The position numbers and the translations under genes were made by a program. A stretch of 64,000 bases of DNA, from contig JADIYI010000009.1 in the NCBI GenBank assembly GCA_016705365.1, positions 558,001 to 622,000 of the forward strand, given 5' to 3'. The notes beneath the pieces are model-generated. The model did not search any database. It worked only from the letters and a program-made list of their open reading frames with translations, and was not told the DNA's origin. Positions 9,029 through 17,702 of this stretch are shown one piece after another (the stretch's first letter is position 1; the number at the start of each line of letters is the position of its first letter). Origin of the DNA: Gammaproteobacteria bacterium. Its GTDB lineage: Bacteria > Pseudomonadota > Gammaproteobacteria > Pseudomonadales > UBA5518.

Positions 9029-10285
9029 ATGCTTGCGCTCGCCCCCATCCATCCGGTATTCGCCTCGCTGCTGGTCGTCGGTGCGACCACGCTGTGCTGC
9101 GCGCTGCTGCTGAGCCTTGCCGCCATCCTGCTGGCGCGCCGACCGGATACGGTGACCGAGGCCATCCTGCGCTGCCTGCCACAAACCCAGTGCGGTCAGT
9201 GCGGCCACCCGGGTTGCCGCCCCTATGCCGAGGCGATAGTCGCCGGCGCTCCGATCAACCGCTGTCCACCGGGCGGCAACGCCACCCTCCGCGCGCTGGC
9301 ACACCTGCTCGATGTGCCGCAACTGGGGCTCGATCCGCTCCACGGCAGCCACAAGCCGCGCGAAGTCGCCTATATCCGCGAGGCGGAATGTATCGGCTGC
9401 GTGAAATGCATTGCGGCTTGCCCGGTCGATGCGATCGTCGGCGCCAGTGGCCAGATGCACACCGTGATCGCGGCGCAGTGCACCGGTTGCGATCTGTGCG
9501 TGGAACCCTGCCCGGTCGACTGCATCGAGATGCGGGTGCTGCCCGCGGACAATACGGCGCAGGAACCCTCCGCGCAGGCGGTCAGCGAATGCATCCGCTG
9601 CGGCCACTGCGAGCGCGTCTGCCCGGTCTCGCTGCTGCCCCAGCAACTCTACTGGTACGCGCGCAGCGCCGAACACGCAGCCCTGGAGCGCTACGGTCTG
9701 TCCGATTGCATCGAGTGCGGTGCCTGCTCGCGCGTGTGTCCCAGCCAGATCCCGCTGGTGGCGGTGTATCGCGATGCCAAGCGCGGGTTGCGCAACGCGC
9801 AGGAACAACAACAGCTTGCACAGCTGGCCCGCCAGCGCTTCGAGGCAAGACAAGCCCGTGACCATGATGCCCGCCAGCTGGAACAGGTGCGACGCAGCGA
9901 GCGCGAGCGCGCCACTACGCGAGCGGCGCAGGTGGAAGCTGCCGTGGCACGGGTGCGCGCCCGCACACTGCAAACACCCGATGCGCAGACGCCGACGGTA
10001 ACGAGCGCCGTCGAACGGGCGCGCCACAAGGCCCTCGAACGCGTGGCAAAAATGGCGCCGCTCGACACGCAAGCCGGCAGGTCACCGCCTTCGGTCGAGA
10101 GCCTGCAGCGGCTGGTCAGCATGACCGAGCGCAAGCTGCAGCGCGCACGGCAGAAACTCGCGGCGGCCTCGGCCGCGGCCGACGCCGAAACCGCGGCGTT
10201 GCTGGCACAGGCGATCACGCGTCTCGAACAGCGCCTGGCAGCCGCCCGCCATGATCTCGGTGGCCTGCAAGGAGCGGACGCATGA
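9029..10285 (+). CDS. rsxB: RsxB fused to the C-terminal ferredoxin domain of RsxC
   Basis: 418 codons from ATG 9029. Residues 1-35 are the single membrane anchor of RsxB; CGQCGHPGC (55-63) plus Cys79 bind the RsxB-type [4Fe-4S]; two ferredoxin motifs follow (CIGCVKCIAACPV near 121 and CTGCDLCVEPCPV near 151). RsxB would normally end around here. Instead the chain continues with CIRCGHCERVCPVSLLPQQ (near 188) and CIECGACSRVCPSQIPLV (near 227), then about 165 residues of Ala/Arg/Gln-rich helix. These last parts are exactly the RsxC ferredoxin domain and its C-terminal tail. The SLBB and NADH/FMN-binding (51-kDa-like) domains of RsxC are absent, and no separate rsxC lies in the operon. Four 4Fe-4S clusters in one membrane-anchored subunit are thus implied. 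The frame is intact throughout. Confidence 0.9.
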   Translation: MLALAPIHPVFASLLVVGATTLCCALLLSLAAILLARRPDTVTEAILRCLPQTQCGQCGHPGCRPYAEAIVAGAPINRCPPGGNATLRALAHLLDVPQLGLDPLHGSHKPREVAYIREAECIGCVKCIAACPVDAIVGASGQMHTVIAAQCTGCDLCVEPCPVDCIEMRVLPADNTAQEPSAQAVSECIRCGHCERVCPVSLLPQQLYWYARSAEHAALERYGLSDCIECGACSRVCPSQIPLVAVYRDAKRGLRNAQEQQQLAQLARQRFEARQARDHDARQLEQVRRSERERATTRAAQVEAAVARVRARTLQTPDAQTPTVTSAVERARHKALERVAKMAPLDTQAGRSPPSVESLQRLVSMTERKLQRARQKLAAASAAADAETAALLAQAITRLEQRLAAARHDLGGLQGADA

Positions 10286-11304
10286 GCCCGCCGCGTGACG
10301 CACATTCGCCCATGAGCAGCGCCGGCATCATGCGCGAAGTGGCGCTGGCGACCACCCCCGGCATCCTGATGCTCAGCGCGTTTTTTGGCTGGGGCACGCT
10401 GATCAATATCCTGTGGGCAGTGCCGATCGCGCTGCTGTTCGAATCACTGGCACTGCGCCTGCGCGGGCGCGCGGTCCAGGCAGGGCTGCGCGATGGCAGC
10501 GCGCTGCTGAGCGCGGTGCTGCTGGCGATCGCGCTGCCACCCGCCGCTCCGTGGTGGCTGATCGCAACCGGAATCGCGGGCGCGATCCTGGTGGCCAAGC
10601 ATCTCTATGGCGGCATCGGACACAACGTGTTCAATCCGGCGATGGTGGGTTATGCAGTGCTGCTGGTGTCCTTTCCCCTCGAGATGAACCGTTGGCTGGC
10701 CCCCGCTGGCGCGCTCGGCGCGGGACAGGCACTGATCTCGCCGCTCGGCGCGATGCAGGCATCCCTCGGGCTGTTCGAAGCGACGCAACTCGACGCACTG
10801 AGCATGGCCACACCCCTCGCTGTGCTGCGTCATGAGCACGCCCGCATGATGGGAGAGCTGGCGGCGGTGTATCCGCAGTTCGGTACGCTGGGTGGCATCG
10901 GCTGGGAGTGGGTCAACGCCGGTTTCCTGGCCGGTGGCCTCTGGCTGCTCGGGCGCCGCATCATCGACTGGCAGGCACCGCTCGGGATGCTGGGGGCGAT
11001 GCTGCTGATGGCGCTGCTGTTCTACGCTGGCGGCAGCTCATCGAGCGGTGGCTCACCACTGTTTCATCTGTTCAGCGGCGCCACCATGCTGGGCGCGTTT
11101 TTTATCATTACCGATCCGGTCAGCGGTGCCAGCAGCGCGCGCGCGCGCCTGCTGTGCGGCGCATTGGTCGGGGTGCTGGTGTACCTTGTCCGGCATTGGG
11201 GCAACTACCCCGACGGGCTCGCGTTTGCGGTGCTGCTGATGAACGTGGTGGCGCCGCTGCTGGACCGTGTGCTGATCGCTCGTGAACCGGGAAAGACCGT
11301 GTGA
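10282..11304 (+). CDS. rsxD: Electron transport complex subunit RsxD/RnfD
   Basis: 340 codons overlapping the previous stop by 4 bp (ATGA); a second in-frame ATG at 10312 is also possible. Multi-spanning membrane protein with the family sequence KHLYGGIGHNVFNPAMVGYA, the covalent-FMN region DALSMATPL (flavinylated Thr within the ATPL core), and FFIITDPVSG near the C-terminus. With RsxG it carries covalent FMN in the electron path of the Rnf complex. Length and motifs are normal. Confidence 0.94.
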   Translation: MSPPRDAHSPMSSAGIMREVALATTPGILMLSAFFGWGTLINILWAVPIALLFESLALRLRGRAVQAGLRDGSALLSAVLLAIALPPAAPWWLIATGIAGAILVAKHLYGGIGHNVFNPAMVGYAVLLVSFPLEMNRWLAPAGALGAGQALISPLGAMQASLGLFEATQLDALSMATPLAVLRHEHARMMGELAAVYPQFGTLGGIGWEWVNAGFLAGGLWLLGRRIIDWQAPLGMLGAMLLMALLFYAGGSSSSGGSPLFHLFSGATMLGAFFIITDPVSGASSARARLLCGALVGVLVYLVRHWGNYPDGLAFAVLLMNVVAPLLDRVLIAREPGKTV

Positions 11305-11915
11305 TGCACCCGCGCGCGCTGGTGTTGCCGATGCTGACAGCCTGTACCGTGGCGGTGCTGCTCGGCAGCGGCTGGTCATTGTTGCGCGAGCGTATCGGAG
11401 ATGCGGAGCGCAGCGCACGCGCCGCGGCATTCGCCGAATTGCTGCCGCGCGCGCGCTTCGACAATTCGCCCGGCGATGATACCGTGCGGGTGGCTGACCC
11501 CGTGCTGCTTGGCTTTGCCCGCGAGCGAGCCGCGTATATCGCGCGGCTCGATGGCCGCATCGAGGCAGTGCTGCTGCCGGTGGTCGCGACCGCTGGCTAT
11601 GCCGGCGCGATCGAACTGCTGGTCGGCATCGACCGCGAAGGTGTGATCACCGGCGTACGGGTGCTGGCGCACCATGAAACGCCGGGCATGGGCGCGCAAA
11701 TCGAAGCGCGGCACGGCAACTGGCTGCGCCAATTCGTCGGTCGCTCGCTACGCGACCCGGAACGGGAACGCTGGGCCGTGCGCCGCGACGGCGGCGAATT
11801 CGATCAGCTGAGCGGTGCAACCGTCACGCCGCGCGCGGTGACCGCGGCCCTGAAACACGCGCTGCAGTATGCCGAGGCCAACCCCGGGCTTTTTGCCGGA
11901 GAGATTCATGAGTGA
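11301..11915 (+). CDS. rsxG: Electron transport complex subunit RsxG/RnfG
   Basis: 204 codons with one N-terminal membrane anchor (residues about 5-27) and a periplasmic FMN-binding domain. The flavinylation motif is visible as LSGATVTPRAV (Thr of SGAT accepts FMN through ApbE), preceded by the family sequence HHETPGMGAQIE. Overlaps rsxD by 4 bp and rsxE by 8 bp, indicating translational coupling. No apbE is seen in the window; it would be needed elsewhere in the genome. Confidence 0.94.
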   Translation: MMHPRALVLPMLTACTVAVLLGSGWSLLRERIGDAERSARAAAFAELLPRARFDNSPGDDTVRVADPVLLGFARERAAYIARLDGRIEAVLLPVVATAGYAGAIELLVGIDREGVITGVRVLAHHETPGMGAQIEARHGNWLRQFVGRSLRDPERERWAVRRDGGEFDQLSGATVTPRAVTAALKHALQYAEANPGLFAGEIHE

Positions 11916-12621
11916 CCTGGAAGAACAAATCGTCTTGCCGAAGTGGCAATCGGATGCCAACCCGGCGGCGGTGAAACTGCTCGGCTTGTGCCCCTTGCTC
12001 GCGATGAGCCACAGCCTGGTCACCGCGCTGGCGTTGGGCCTTGCGATGCTCGGCGTGATGCTGGTTTCCAGCGTGCTGATCGCGCTGCTGCGCAAGCACC
12101 TGGCGCATCCCCTGCGCCTGCTGGTGTGGTTGCTGCTCATTGCCGCCAGCGTTTGCAGCGTGGAGTTGCTGATGCAGGCATTCGCCTGGCAACTGCACCA
12201 GGCGCTGGGTATTTATCTGCCGCTGATCGCCGCGAGCTGCCTGGTGCTGCAGCGTGCCGAAAGCGTCGCCAGCCGCAATCCGGTGGCGCACGCCGCTTCC
12301 GACGCATTGTTCACGGGCGGCGGCTTGCTCGGCGCGATGCTGCTGCTCGGCGCGCTGCGTGAATTGCTCGGCAACGGAACCGTGTTGGCGGACATGGAGT
12401 TGCTGTTCGGCGCCACGGCCGCCGGCTGGAAACTGCAGCCCTTCGCCGGACAGGGCAGATTCCTGCTGGCGATCCTGCCGCCCGGCGCATTCCTGTTCGC
12501 GGGGTTGCTGCTGGCGCTGAAGAATCTCGTCGATTCACGTCGCGCCTCCGCGAGTCGATCATCGCAACCTGCGCCGGCACCGGGCTCGCGGCGCGTGCGC
12601 AGCGGCGCAATTCAACCATGA
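11908..12621 (+). CDS. rsxE: Electron transport complex subunit RsxE/RnfE
   Basis: 237 codons starting MSDLEEQIVLPKWQSDANP. Six membrane helices. Family motifs include NPAAVKLLGLCPLLAMSHSL, with the conserved membrane Cys, and YLPLIAASCLVLQRAE, with a second Cys that pairs with those of RsxA. The upstream in-frame extension is RsxG sequence in another frame and is not used. The C-terminal 30 residues are Ser/Arg/Pro-rich and variable. Overlaps nth by 4 bp. Confidence 0.93.
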   Translation: MSDLEEQIVLPKWQSDANPAAVKLLGLCPLLAMSHSLVTALALGLAMLGVMLVSSVLIALLRKHLAHPLRLLVWLLLIAASVCSVELLMQAFAWQLHQALGIYLPLIAASCLVLQRAESVASRNPVAHAASDALFTGGGLLGAMLLLGALRELLGNGTVLADMELLFGATAAGWKLQPFAGQGRFLLAILPPGAFLFAGLLLALKNLVDSRRASASRSSQPAPAPGSRRVRSGAIQP

Positions 12622-13277
12622 ACAGGGACAAGCGCCACGAGATATTTCGTCGGCTGCGCGAACAGAACCCGACGCCGACGACCGAGCTCGAATACCACAC
12701 CCCTTTCGAGTTACTGGTCGCGGTGATCCTGTCTGCCCAGGCCACCGATGTGGGCGTCAACAAGGCCACCCACAAACTGTATCCGGTTGCCAATACCCCG
12801 GAGGCCATTTTCGCGCTCGGCGAGGAGGGCCTGAAGCGTTATATCCGCAGTATCGGCCTGTTCAACAGCAAGGCAAAAAACATCATTGCAGCCTGCCGGA
12901 TACTGATCGAACAACACGGATCACAGGTGCCGCGGGATCGCGCGGCACTCGAATCATTACCGGGTGTGGGCCGCAAAACCGCCAACGTGATACTCAACAC
13001 CGCGTTCGGCGAACCCACCTTTGCGGTCGATACGCATATCTTCCGGCTCGCCAACCGCATTCGCCTGGCGCCCGGAAAGACGGTGCGTGAGGTCGAGGAC
13101 CGCCTGCTGCGCACCACCCCGCCCGAGTACCTGAAAGATGCCCATCACTGGCTGATCCTGCACGGTCGCTATGTCTGCACCGCGCGCGCGCCGCATTGCG
13201 CGGAGTGCGTGATCAGCGATCTGTGTGAATACCCGGGGCGACGCGCGATTCTGCGCGCCGCTGGAAAAAACGCCTGA
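12618..13277 (+). CDS. nth: Endonuclease III, DNA glycosylase/AP lyase
   Basis: 219 codons. Helix-hairpin-helix with catalytic Lys in LPGVGRKTANVIL, catalytic Asp in FAVDTHIFRLANR, and the [4Fe-4S] ligands C-x6-C-x2-C-x5-C in the segment CTARAPHCAECVISDLC near the C-terminus. It removes oxidised pyrimidines in base-excision repair. Coupled by ATGA overlap to rsxE, the standard position at the end of gammaproteobacterial rsx operons. Converges on the small acidic-protein gene 7 bp away. Confidence 0.97.
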   Translation: MNRDKRHEIFRRLREQNPTPTTELEYHTPFELLVAVILSAQATDVGVNKATHKLYPVANTPEAIFALGEEGLKRYIRSIGLFNSKAKNIIAACRILIEQHGSQVPRDRAALESLPGVGRKTANVILNTAFGEPTFAVDTHIFRLANRIRLAPGKTVREVEDRLLRTTPPEYLKDAHHWLILHGRYVCTARAPHCAECVISDLCEYPGRRAILRAAGKNA

Positions 13278-13291
13278 GCGGCCTCAGGCGG
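13264..13291 (-). terminator. Rho-independent terminator between nth and the rimI group
   Basis: A 7-bp stem, gcctgag/ctcaggc, with a four-base loop (13272-13289) overlaps both convergent stop codons. On the minus strand it is followed by GTTTTTT (complement of the A-run at 13265-13270), so it fits a terminator for the leuA/rimI-side transcripts. Confidence 0.65.
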
Positions 13292-13685
13292 CGTTGCGCG
13301 GCTCGAGGGTCGCGAGGATCTCGTCCACCGCGGCATCGTCCATGTGCTTGTGCTCGAGCAGGCAGTGATAGGCGATATAGACGAAATGCCCACCCTGGCG
13401 CAGGAACCACTCGCGCCAGTGATGCTCCGCGTCATCGTGCACGAACAGCTCGCCACGCCATGCACCCACGCTGACCGGTCGCGACGTATGTCCTTCCTCG
13501 CGCAAATCGAGACTGAAGCCCGCGAGATCGGCATCGCTAACCACGCCGTCCTCGCGCACCAGGCTCGAAATCTCGATGCAGCTCACGCCGTCCTCGTCCT
13601 CGATCACCACCACCTCGTCATCCTGCTCCGCCTCCCATTCGGGCGGCAGTTCGATGGTCCACCAATCGGTTTCGAGCATTTGCAT
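13284..13685 (-). CDS. Small acidic hypothetical protein downstream of rimI
   Basis: 133 codons if started at the ATG that overlaps the rimI stop (TGATG at 13683-13687); a second Met lies two codons on. It is strongly acidic (EWEAEQDDEVVVIEDEDG) with aromatic patches (TDWWTIELPPEW, FLRQGGHFVYIAYHCLLEHKH) and no signal or membrane segment. I recognise the type as a conserved hypothetical found beside rimI in related gammaproteobacteria but cannot name a domain or function. Last gene before the terminator. Confidence 0.75.
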   Translation of the reverse strand: MQMLETDWWTIELPPEWEAEQDDEVVVIEDEDGVSCIEISSLVREDGVVSDADLAGFSLDLREEGHTSRPVSVGAWRGELFVHDDAEHHWREWFLRQGGHFVYIAYHCLLEHKHMDDAAVDEILATLEPRNAA

Positions 13686-14143
13686 CAGGGTTCTCTCGCA
13701 GCCATTTCCAGGCGCAGCAGGAGTGCATCCTCGCGTGCCGCACCGGCGCCATAATAAGCCTTGCGCAGCCCGTTCGGCACGAAACCGTGCGCAAGGTAGA
13801 GCGATTGCGCGGCCTCGTTCGATACGCGCACCTCGAGATAACAGGCGCGCGCGCCCTGCGCGCGCGCCTCCGCGAGCGCCGCGGACAACAAGCGCGTGCC
13901 GATACCGCGTCGCTGCTGGCCAGGTTCGACCGCGATGCCGAGGATCTCGCACTCGTCGAGGACCGTTTGAAATACCACGAAGCCGCAGATCCGTCCGCTG
14001 GCATCGACCGCCAGCCGACACTGTCCTGCGGCAATACTGTCGCGAAACAGGGTCTCGCTCCACGGGCCCGGATTCTGCAAAGCGTCGATTTCGGCGAGTC
14101 TGCGGGCATCCGTTGCGCAGGCCTCACGCACGCCTTCAGACAC
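13685..14143 (-). CDS. rimI: Ribosomal protein S18 alanine N-acetyltransferase
   Basis: About 152 codons from the GTG at 14143 (the usual RimI length); the open frame extends to 14182, which would overlap the upstream gene by 47 bp and looks less likely. GNAT fold with the acetyl-CoA loop EPGQQRRGIGTRLL, followed by YLEVRVSNEAAQSLYLAHGF, the classic RimI C-terminal signature. It N-acetylates ribosomal protein S18. Flanked by the HolD-like gene upstream with an 8-bp overlap and the acidic protein downstream with a 1-bp overlap. Confidence 0.9.
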   Translation of the reverse strand: MSEGVREACATDARRLAEIDALQNPGPWSETLFRDSIAAGQCRLAVDASGRICGFVVFQTVLDECEILGIAVEPGQQRRGIGTRLLSAALAEARAQGARACYLEVRVSNEAAQSLYLAHGFVPNGLRKAYYGAGAAREDALLLRLEMAAREP

Positions 14144-14852
14144 CACCGGATCTACCCGCCTGGATGTCCGCCCAGCTCGCACGCTTGAGCAAGGGATTCT
14201 CCAGCAACCCCGCAGCCGAGTGGGTCACCAGCAACGGGGCATCGATGCCAGGGACGCGCTGCGATCGCGACTCGCGCGCGCGGTACTGCTCGCCATTCCA
14301 GCCGAGCAACAGCGCGGCGGCCTGCTCGCCCATCACGATCACCTGCTCGAAGCGCCTGGACTCGCGCAGCTTGGCCATCAAGCCGAGCACCGCATCGCGC
14401 GCCTGTGCCCGATCATAGGCCACGCCGCGCGGCGGCCAGGCAAACGGATAGGGTTGCGGCGCCACGCGCCCGCCGCCGATGGCAAACGCAAGCGCCGCAA
14501 TCAGTTCCAGCACCCTGCGCTCGCTGCCCTGCGGCGGCGCCTGATCGATGAACAGGGTGTATCCGGCCGGTACCAGCAGCAACGCACAGCCACTCTCCTC
14601 TGCCGGCCCCTGCGGCACGGAACGCGCGCGCTCCGTCACTGCCCGGGGAGGGGCAATGCGTGGCGACGCGCTGCTGCCGAGCAGGTCGCGGGCCCGGTGT
14701 GCGCCAGGCGGCGCCGCCGTCTCGAGTGCCTCGGTGTGCGCGGACGCGTGCTGCTCCGGCTCATCTTCGAGCAACACCGGATCCGCGGCGCGCAACAGCC
14801 ACACCGGGATATCCATCGCGGCGAGATACGCAAGGCGCAGGCTCTCCTCCAT
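14136..14852 (-). CDS. HolD-like (DNA polymerase III psi) candidate upstream of rimI
   Basis: 238 codons from MEESLRLAYLAAMDIPVWLLR. The N-terminal LAYLAAMDIPVWLLR resembles the start of HolD psi-subunit proteins (leucine-rich helix that binds chi), and holD commonly precedes rimI in gammaproteobacteria. The rest (Ala/Pro-rich linker, then CALLLVPAGYTLFID and a domain with FEQVIVMGEQAAALLLG) is longer than classical psi and resembles the enlarged pseudomonad-type versions with a glycosylase-like fold. The assignment is by position and a short motif, so it is tentative. Confidence 0.5.
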   Translation of the reverse strand: MEESLRLAYLAAMDIPVWLLRAADPVLLEDEPEQHASAHTEALETAAPPGAHRARDLLGSSASPRIAPPRAVTERARSVPQGPAEESGCALLLVPAGYTLFIDQAPPQGSERRVLELIAALAFAIGGGRVAPQPYPFAWPPRGVAYDRAQARDAVLGLMAKLRESRRFEQVIVMGEQAAALLLGWNGEQYRARESRSQRVPGIDAPLLVTHSAAGLLENPLLKRASWADIQAGRSGGV

Positions 14853-14856
14853 GAGT

Positions 14857-16401
14857 TCAGATTCCGCTGATCTGCGGATGCGCGCGGGTCGCGCCACTCA
14901 TCGCGTTCAGCGCATGCAGATAGGCCTTGGCCGAAGCCACGATGATGTCGGTGTCAGCGCCATTGCCATTCACGATGCGGTTGTCGCGCTCCAGGCGCAC
15001 CATCACCTCGGCCTGCGAATCGGTGCCGGTGGTGATCGCGTTGATCGAGAACAGCAGCAACCGGGTCCCGCTGTTCACCTCGTTCTCGATCGCCCTGAAC
15101 ACGGCATCGACCGGCCCGTCCCCATCGGAATAGCTTTCGCGCTCGGCACCATCGATACTCATCGTGACCCGCGCATGGGGCTTTTTGCCGGTATGGGAAA
15201 CCGCCTCCAGCGCCACGAACTGGTACCGATCCGCGGCTTCCTCGCTGCTCACATTGCTGGCCAGCGCCTGCAGATCCTCGTCGAAGATCTCGTGTTTCTT
15301 GTCGGCGAGTTCCTTGAAGCGCTTGAACGCCAGGTCGAGCTCTTCCGGGGTCTCGAAGGTAATGCCGAGTTCATCGAAGCGGGCGCGCACCGCGGCACGG
15401 CCCGAGTGCTTGCCCAGCACCAGGCGGTTGGTGCTCCAGCCCACATCCTGGGCGCGCATGATTTCGTAGGTCTCGCGGTGCTTCAGCACCCCGTCCTGGT
15501 GGATTCCCGCCTCGTGGGCGAATGCATTGGCCCCGACGATGGCCTTGTTCGGCTGCACCGGAAAGCCGGTGATGCTCGAAACCAGGCGCGAAATCGGCAC
15601 GATCTCCTCGGTCACGATTCGCGTTTCGACCGGGAAGATATCCGCGCGGGTGCGAACCGCCATCACGATCTCCTCGAGCGAGGCATTTCCGGCACGCTCG
15701 CCAAGACCGTTGATGGTGCACTCGATCTGGCGCGCGCCGTGCAGCACCGCCGCCAGGGAGTTGGCCACCGCCAGCCCGAGATCGTTGTGGCAGTGCACCG
15801 AAAACACCGCCTTGTCGGCATTCGGTATGGTGTTCATCAGGCGCCCGATATAGGCGCCGTACTCGCCCGGCTCGCCGTAGCCAACGGTGTCGGGCAGGTT
15901 GATGGTGCGTGCGCCGGCCTTGATCGTGGCCTCGATGATGCGGCACAGGAACTCGAATTCCGAGCGGCTCGCATCCTCGCAGGAGAACTCCACATCGTCC
16001 GTGTGTCCGCGTGCCTGGGTGACCGAGCGCACCGCCTGATCGAGCACCTGCTCGGGCGTCATCTGCAGCTTGTACTGCATATGGATCGGCGAGGTCGCGA
16101 TAAAGGTGTGGATACGCGGCAGCGCGGCGCCCTCGAGCGCGGCGGCGGCCTGCTCGATATCGCGGTATGCGGCCCGCGCCAGCGAGGCCACGGTGCAATT
16201 TCGTACCGTCGCGGCCACTGCCTTCACGGCCTCGAAATCGCCTGGGCTCGCAATCGCGAACCCGGCCTCGATGACATCGACATTCAGGCGCTCGAGCGCC
16301 CGTGCAATGCGGATTTTCTCGTCCTTGGTCATCGATGCGCCGGGGCTCTGCTCGCCGTCGCGCATCGTCGTATCGAATATGATCAACCGATCCTTGCTCA
16401 T
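14857..16401 (-). CDS. leuA: 2-isopropylmalate synthase
   Basis: 514 codons from ATG 16401, chosen because GAGGA lies seven bases upstream; the ATG at 16407 has no spacing to that site. Catalytic TIM barrel with IIFDTTMRDGEQSPG, the metal-binding HCHNDLGLAVAN, and NGLGERAGNASLEE, then GIHQDGVLKH, followed from about residue 390 by the LeuA regulatory dimerisation domain (VTMSIDGAERE, then DAVFRAIENEVN). First committed step of leucine synthesis: acetyl-CoA plus 2-oxoisovalerate. Transcribed toward the HolD-like gene, with which it nearly abuts (4 bp). Confidence 0.96.
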   Translation of the reverse strand: MSKDRLIIFDTTMRDGEQSPGASMTKDEKIRIARALERLNVDVIEAGFAIASPGDFEAVKAVAATVRNCTVASLARAAYRDIEQAAAALEGAALPRIHTFIATSPIHMQYKLQMTPEQVLDQAVRSVTQARGHTDDVEFSCEDASRSEFEFLCRIIEATIKAGARTINLPDTVGYGEPGEYGAYIGRLMNTIPNADKAVFSVHCHNDLGLAVANSLAAVLHGARQIECTINGLGERAGNASLEEIVMAVRTRADIFPVETRIVTEEIVPISRLVSSITGFPVQPNKAIVGANAFAHEAGIHQDGVLKHRETYEIMRAQDVGWSTNRLVLGKHSGRAAVRARFDELGITFETPEELDLAFKRFKELADKKHEIFDEDLQALASNVSSEEAADRYQFVALEAVSHTGKKPHARVTMSIDGAERESYSDGDGPVDAVFRAIENEVNSGTRLLLFSINAITTGTDSQAEVMVRLERDNRIVNGNGADTDIIVASAKAYLHALNAMSGATRAHPQISGI

Positions 16402-16844
16402 GGTCATTCCTCGGGTGCGAACAGGCGCACGTGGGCACCCATCCTATTGAACTTCTCGCGACTATGGAATTGTAGAGACGTGTGTGCTGCCCCTCAGGGC
16501 AGGAGGAGTACCAGCAGGCGCGGCGCATGGAATGCACTCGGCGCGGATTGATTGGCGATTCTCGATCTCATCGGGTAATTGTCCAGCGACCGTTCCGGAT
16601 AGCAGTATGCCGATGGTAAGCAAAATAGCCGACGCTTGCCAAGCTCGGGGCACGCATACCCGACATTGTACCGCGCCCCGGGTGAGCCGGGACCCGGTAC
16701 CGTTCGCCCGGGGTCGCGCAACGGCGGAAATTGCTAGACTGTCGCGCCTGACACGCCAGGGTGCGCGACCACGCCGGGCGCATCGATCAATGAGAAATAG
16801 CGGCCCTTTGAGGCCGGGATCCGGACAACCATGAGGCAGCAACC
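16402..16844. other. leuA/sulfotransferase divergent intergenic region
   Basis: About 440 bp without a convincing gene. A small inverted repeat, ctgccc-ctca-gggcag, lies at 16488-16503 in what would be the leuA leader. On the plus strand TTGCTAGACT near 16731-16740 could be an extended -10 for the sulfotransferase gene. I do not see a leucine-rich leader peptide. The short open frames here have no recognisable features. Confidence 0.35.
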
Positions 16845-17702
16845 TTGCAGATAGACGTGTTCGTCGCGGGTTTCGGAAAATGCGGCACCACCACCCTCTG
16901 TGCACTGCTGGGCAGACATCCCGGGATATTCGTTCCCGAGGCCAAGGAGACCTGGTTTTTTTGCACCCCCGACTACGATTCCCGCTGGGCCGAACTGCAT
17001 GGGCACTACGCAGGCCATCGTCCGGGACAACTGCTTCTGGACGGCACGCCACAGTATTCCTCCTACCTGTCCGAGGATATGTGCGTAGAGCGCATTCACG
17101 AACACTGCCCCGGTGCGCGCTTCATATTCATTGCCCGCGATCCGAAAAAGCGCATCGAATCGAGCTTTCGCGAGATGCATCACAGCTCACCGCTGTTCGG
17201 CTTTGATACGCCTTACCGCTTGTCGGATGCTCTCGACATGCTGCCCCAGATGACAAAAGACAGCCTGTACTGGGAACGTATCTCGAAGTACCGTGCGGTG
17301 TTCGGCGATCAACGGATTCTGGTCGTCTTCCTGGAGGATCTCGCCCGTGCCCGCGAATCCGTATTGCGGGCGTGCTTCGGCTTCCTGGGCCTGGACGAAA
17401 GTCCTGCGCGGGATATTCCGGCCGCTGCACTGAATGCCGGGGAGCGGAAATACATCGATACCAGGGTGCTGCGCTGGTTGAGAAACCACGAATTCAGTGG
17501 CCAGGCAATTTCCCTGGTGCCGGCACGAAACCAGGACCGGCTGCTCGCCCCTCTGGGTCTGAGGCGGCACTTTCGGGAAGCGGTCCACTGGGACGCGAGA
17601 GCGCGGGAACTCACCCGAACCGAGGTGTCCCCCGATGCCGCCCGGTTCCTCCGGTTCTATGGCAAGCCCGCCGATTTCTGGCCTGAAATCCTTGCGCTTT
17701 GA
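16845..17702 (+). CDS. Sulfotransferase family protein
   Basis: 285 codons from a TTG start with GAGG eight bases upstream. The N-terminal PAPS-binding loop reads VFVAGFGKCGTTTLCALLGRHP, and the second cofactor motif (3'-phosphate binding) is FIFIARDPKKRIESSFREM near residues 90-108. These are the two standard sulfotransferase signatures; length is typical. It probably transfers sulfate from PAPS to a glycan or lipid in the cytoplasm. It lies beside two acyltransferase-3 genes and the polysaccharide locus, so a sulfated surface glycan is a reasonable inference. Confidence 0.85.
   Translation: MQIDVFVAGFGKCGTTTLCALLGRHPGIFVPEAKETWFFCTPDYDSRWAELHGHYAGHRPGQLLLDGTPQYSSYLSEDMCVERIHEHCPGARFIFIARDPKKRIESSFREMHHSSPLFGFDTPYRLSDALDMLPQMTKDSLYWERISKYRAVFGDQRILVVFLEDLARARESVLRACFGFLGLDESPARDIPAAALNAGERKYIDTRVLRWLRNHEFSGQAISLVPARNQDRLLAPLGLRRHFREAVHWDARARELTRTEVSPDAARFLRFYGKPADFWPEILAL

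Noticed and set aside
14548..16551. 667-codon plus-strand open frame
   Set aside because: Antisense to leuA and the HolD-like gene; composition is that of a shadow frame.
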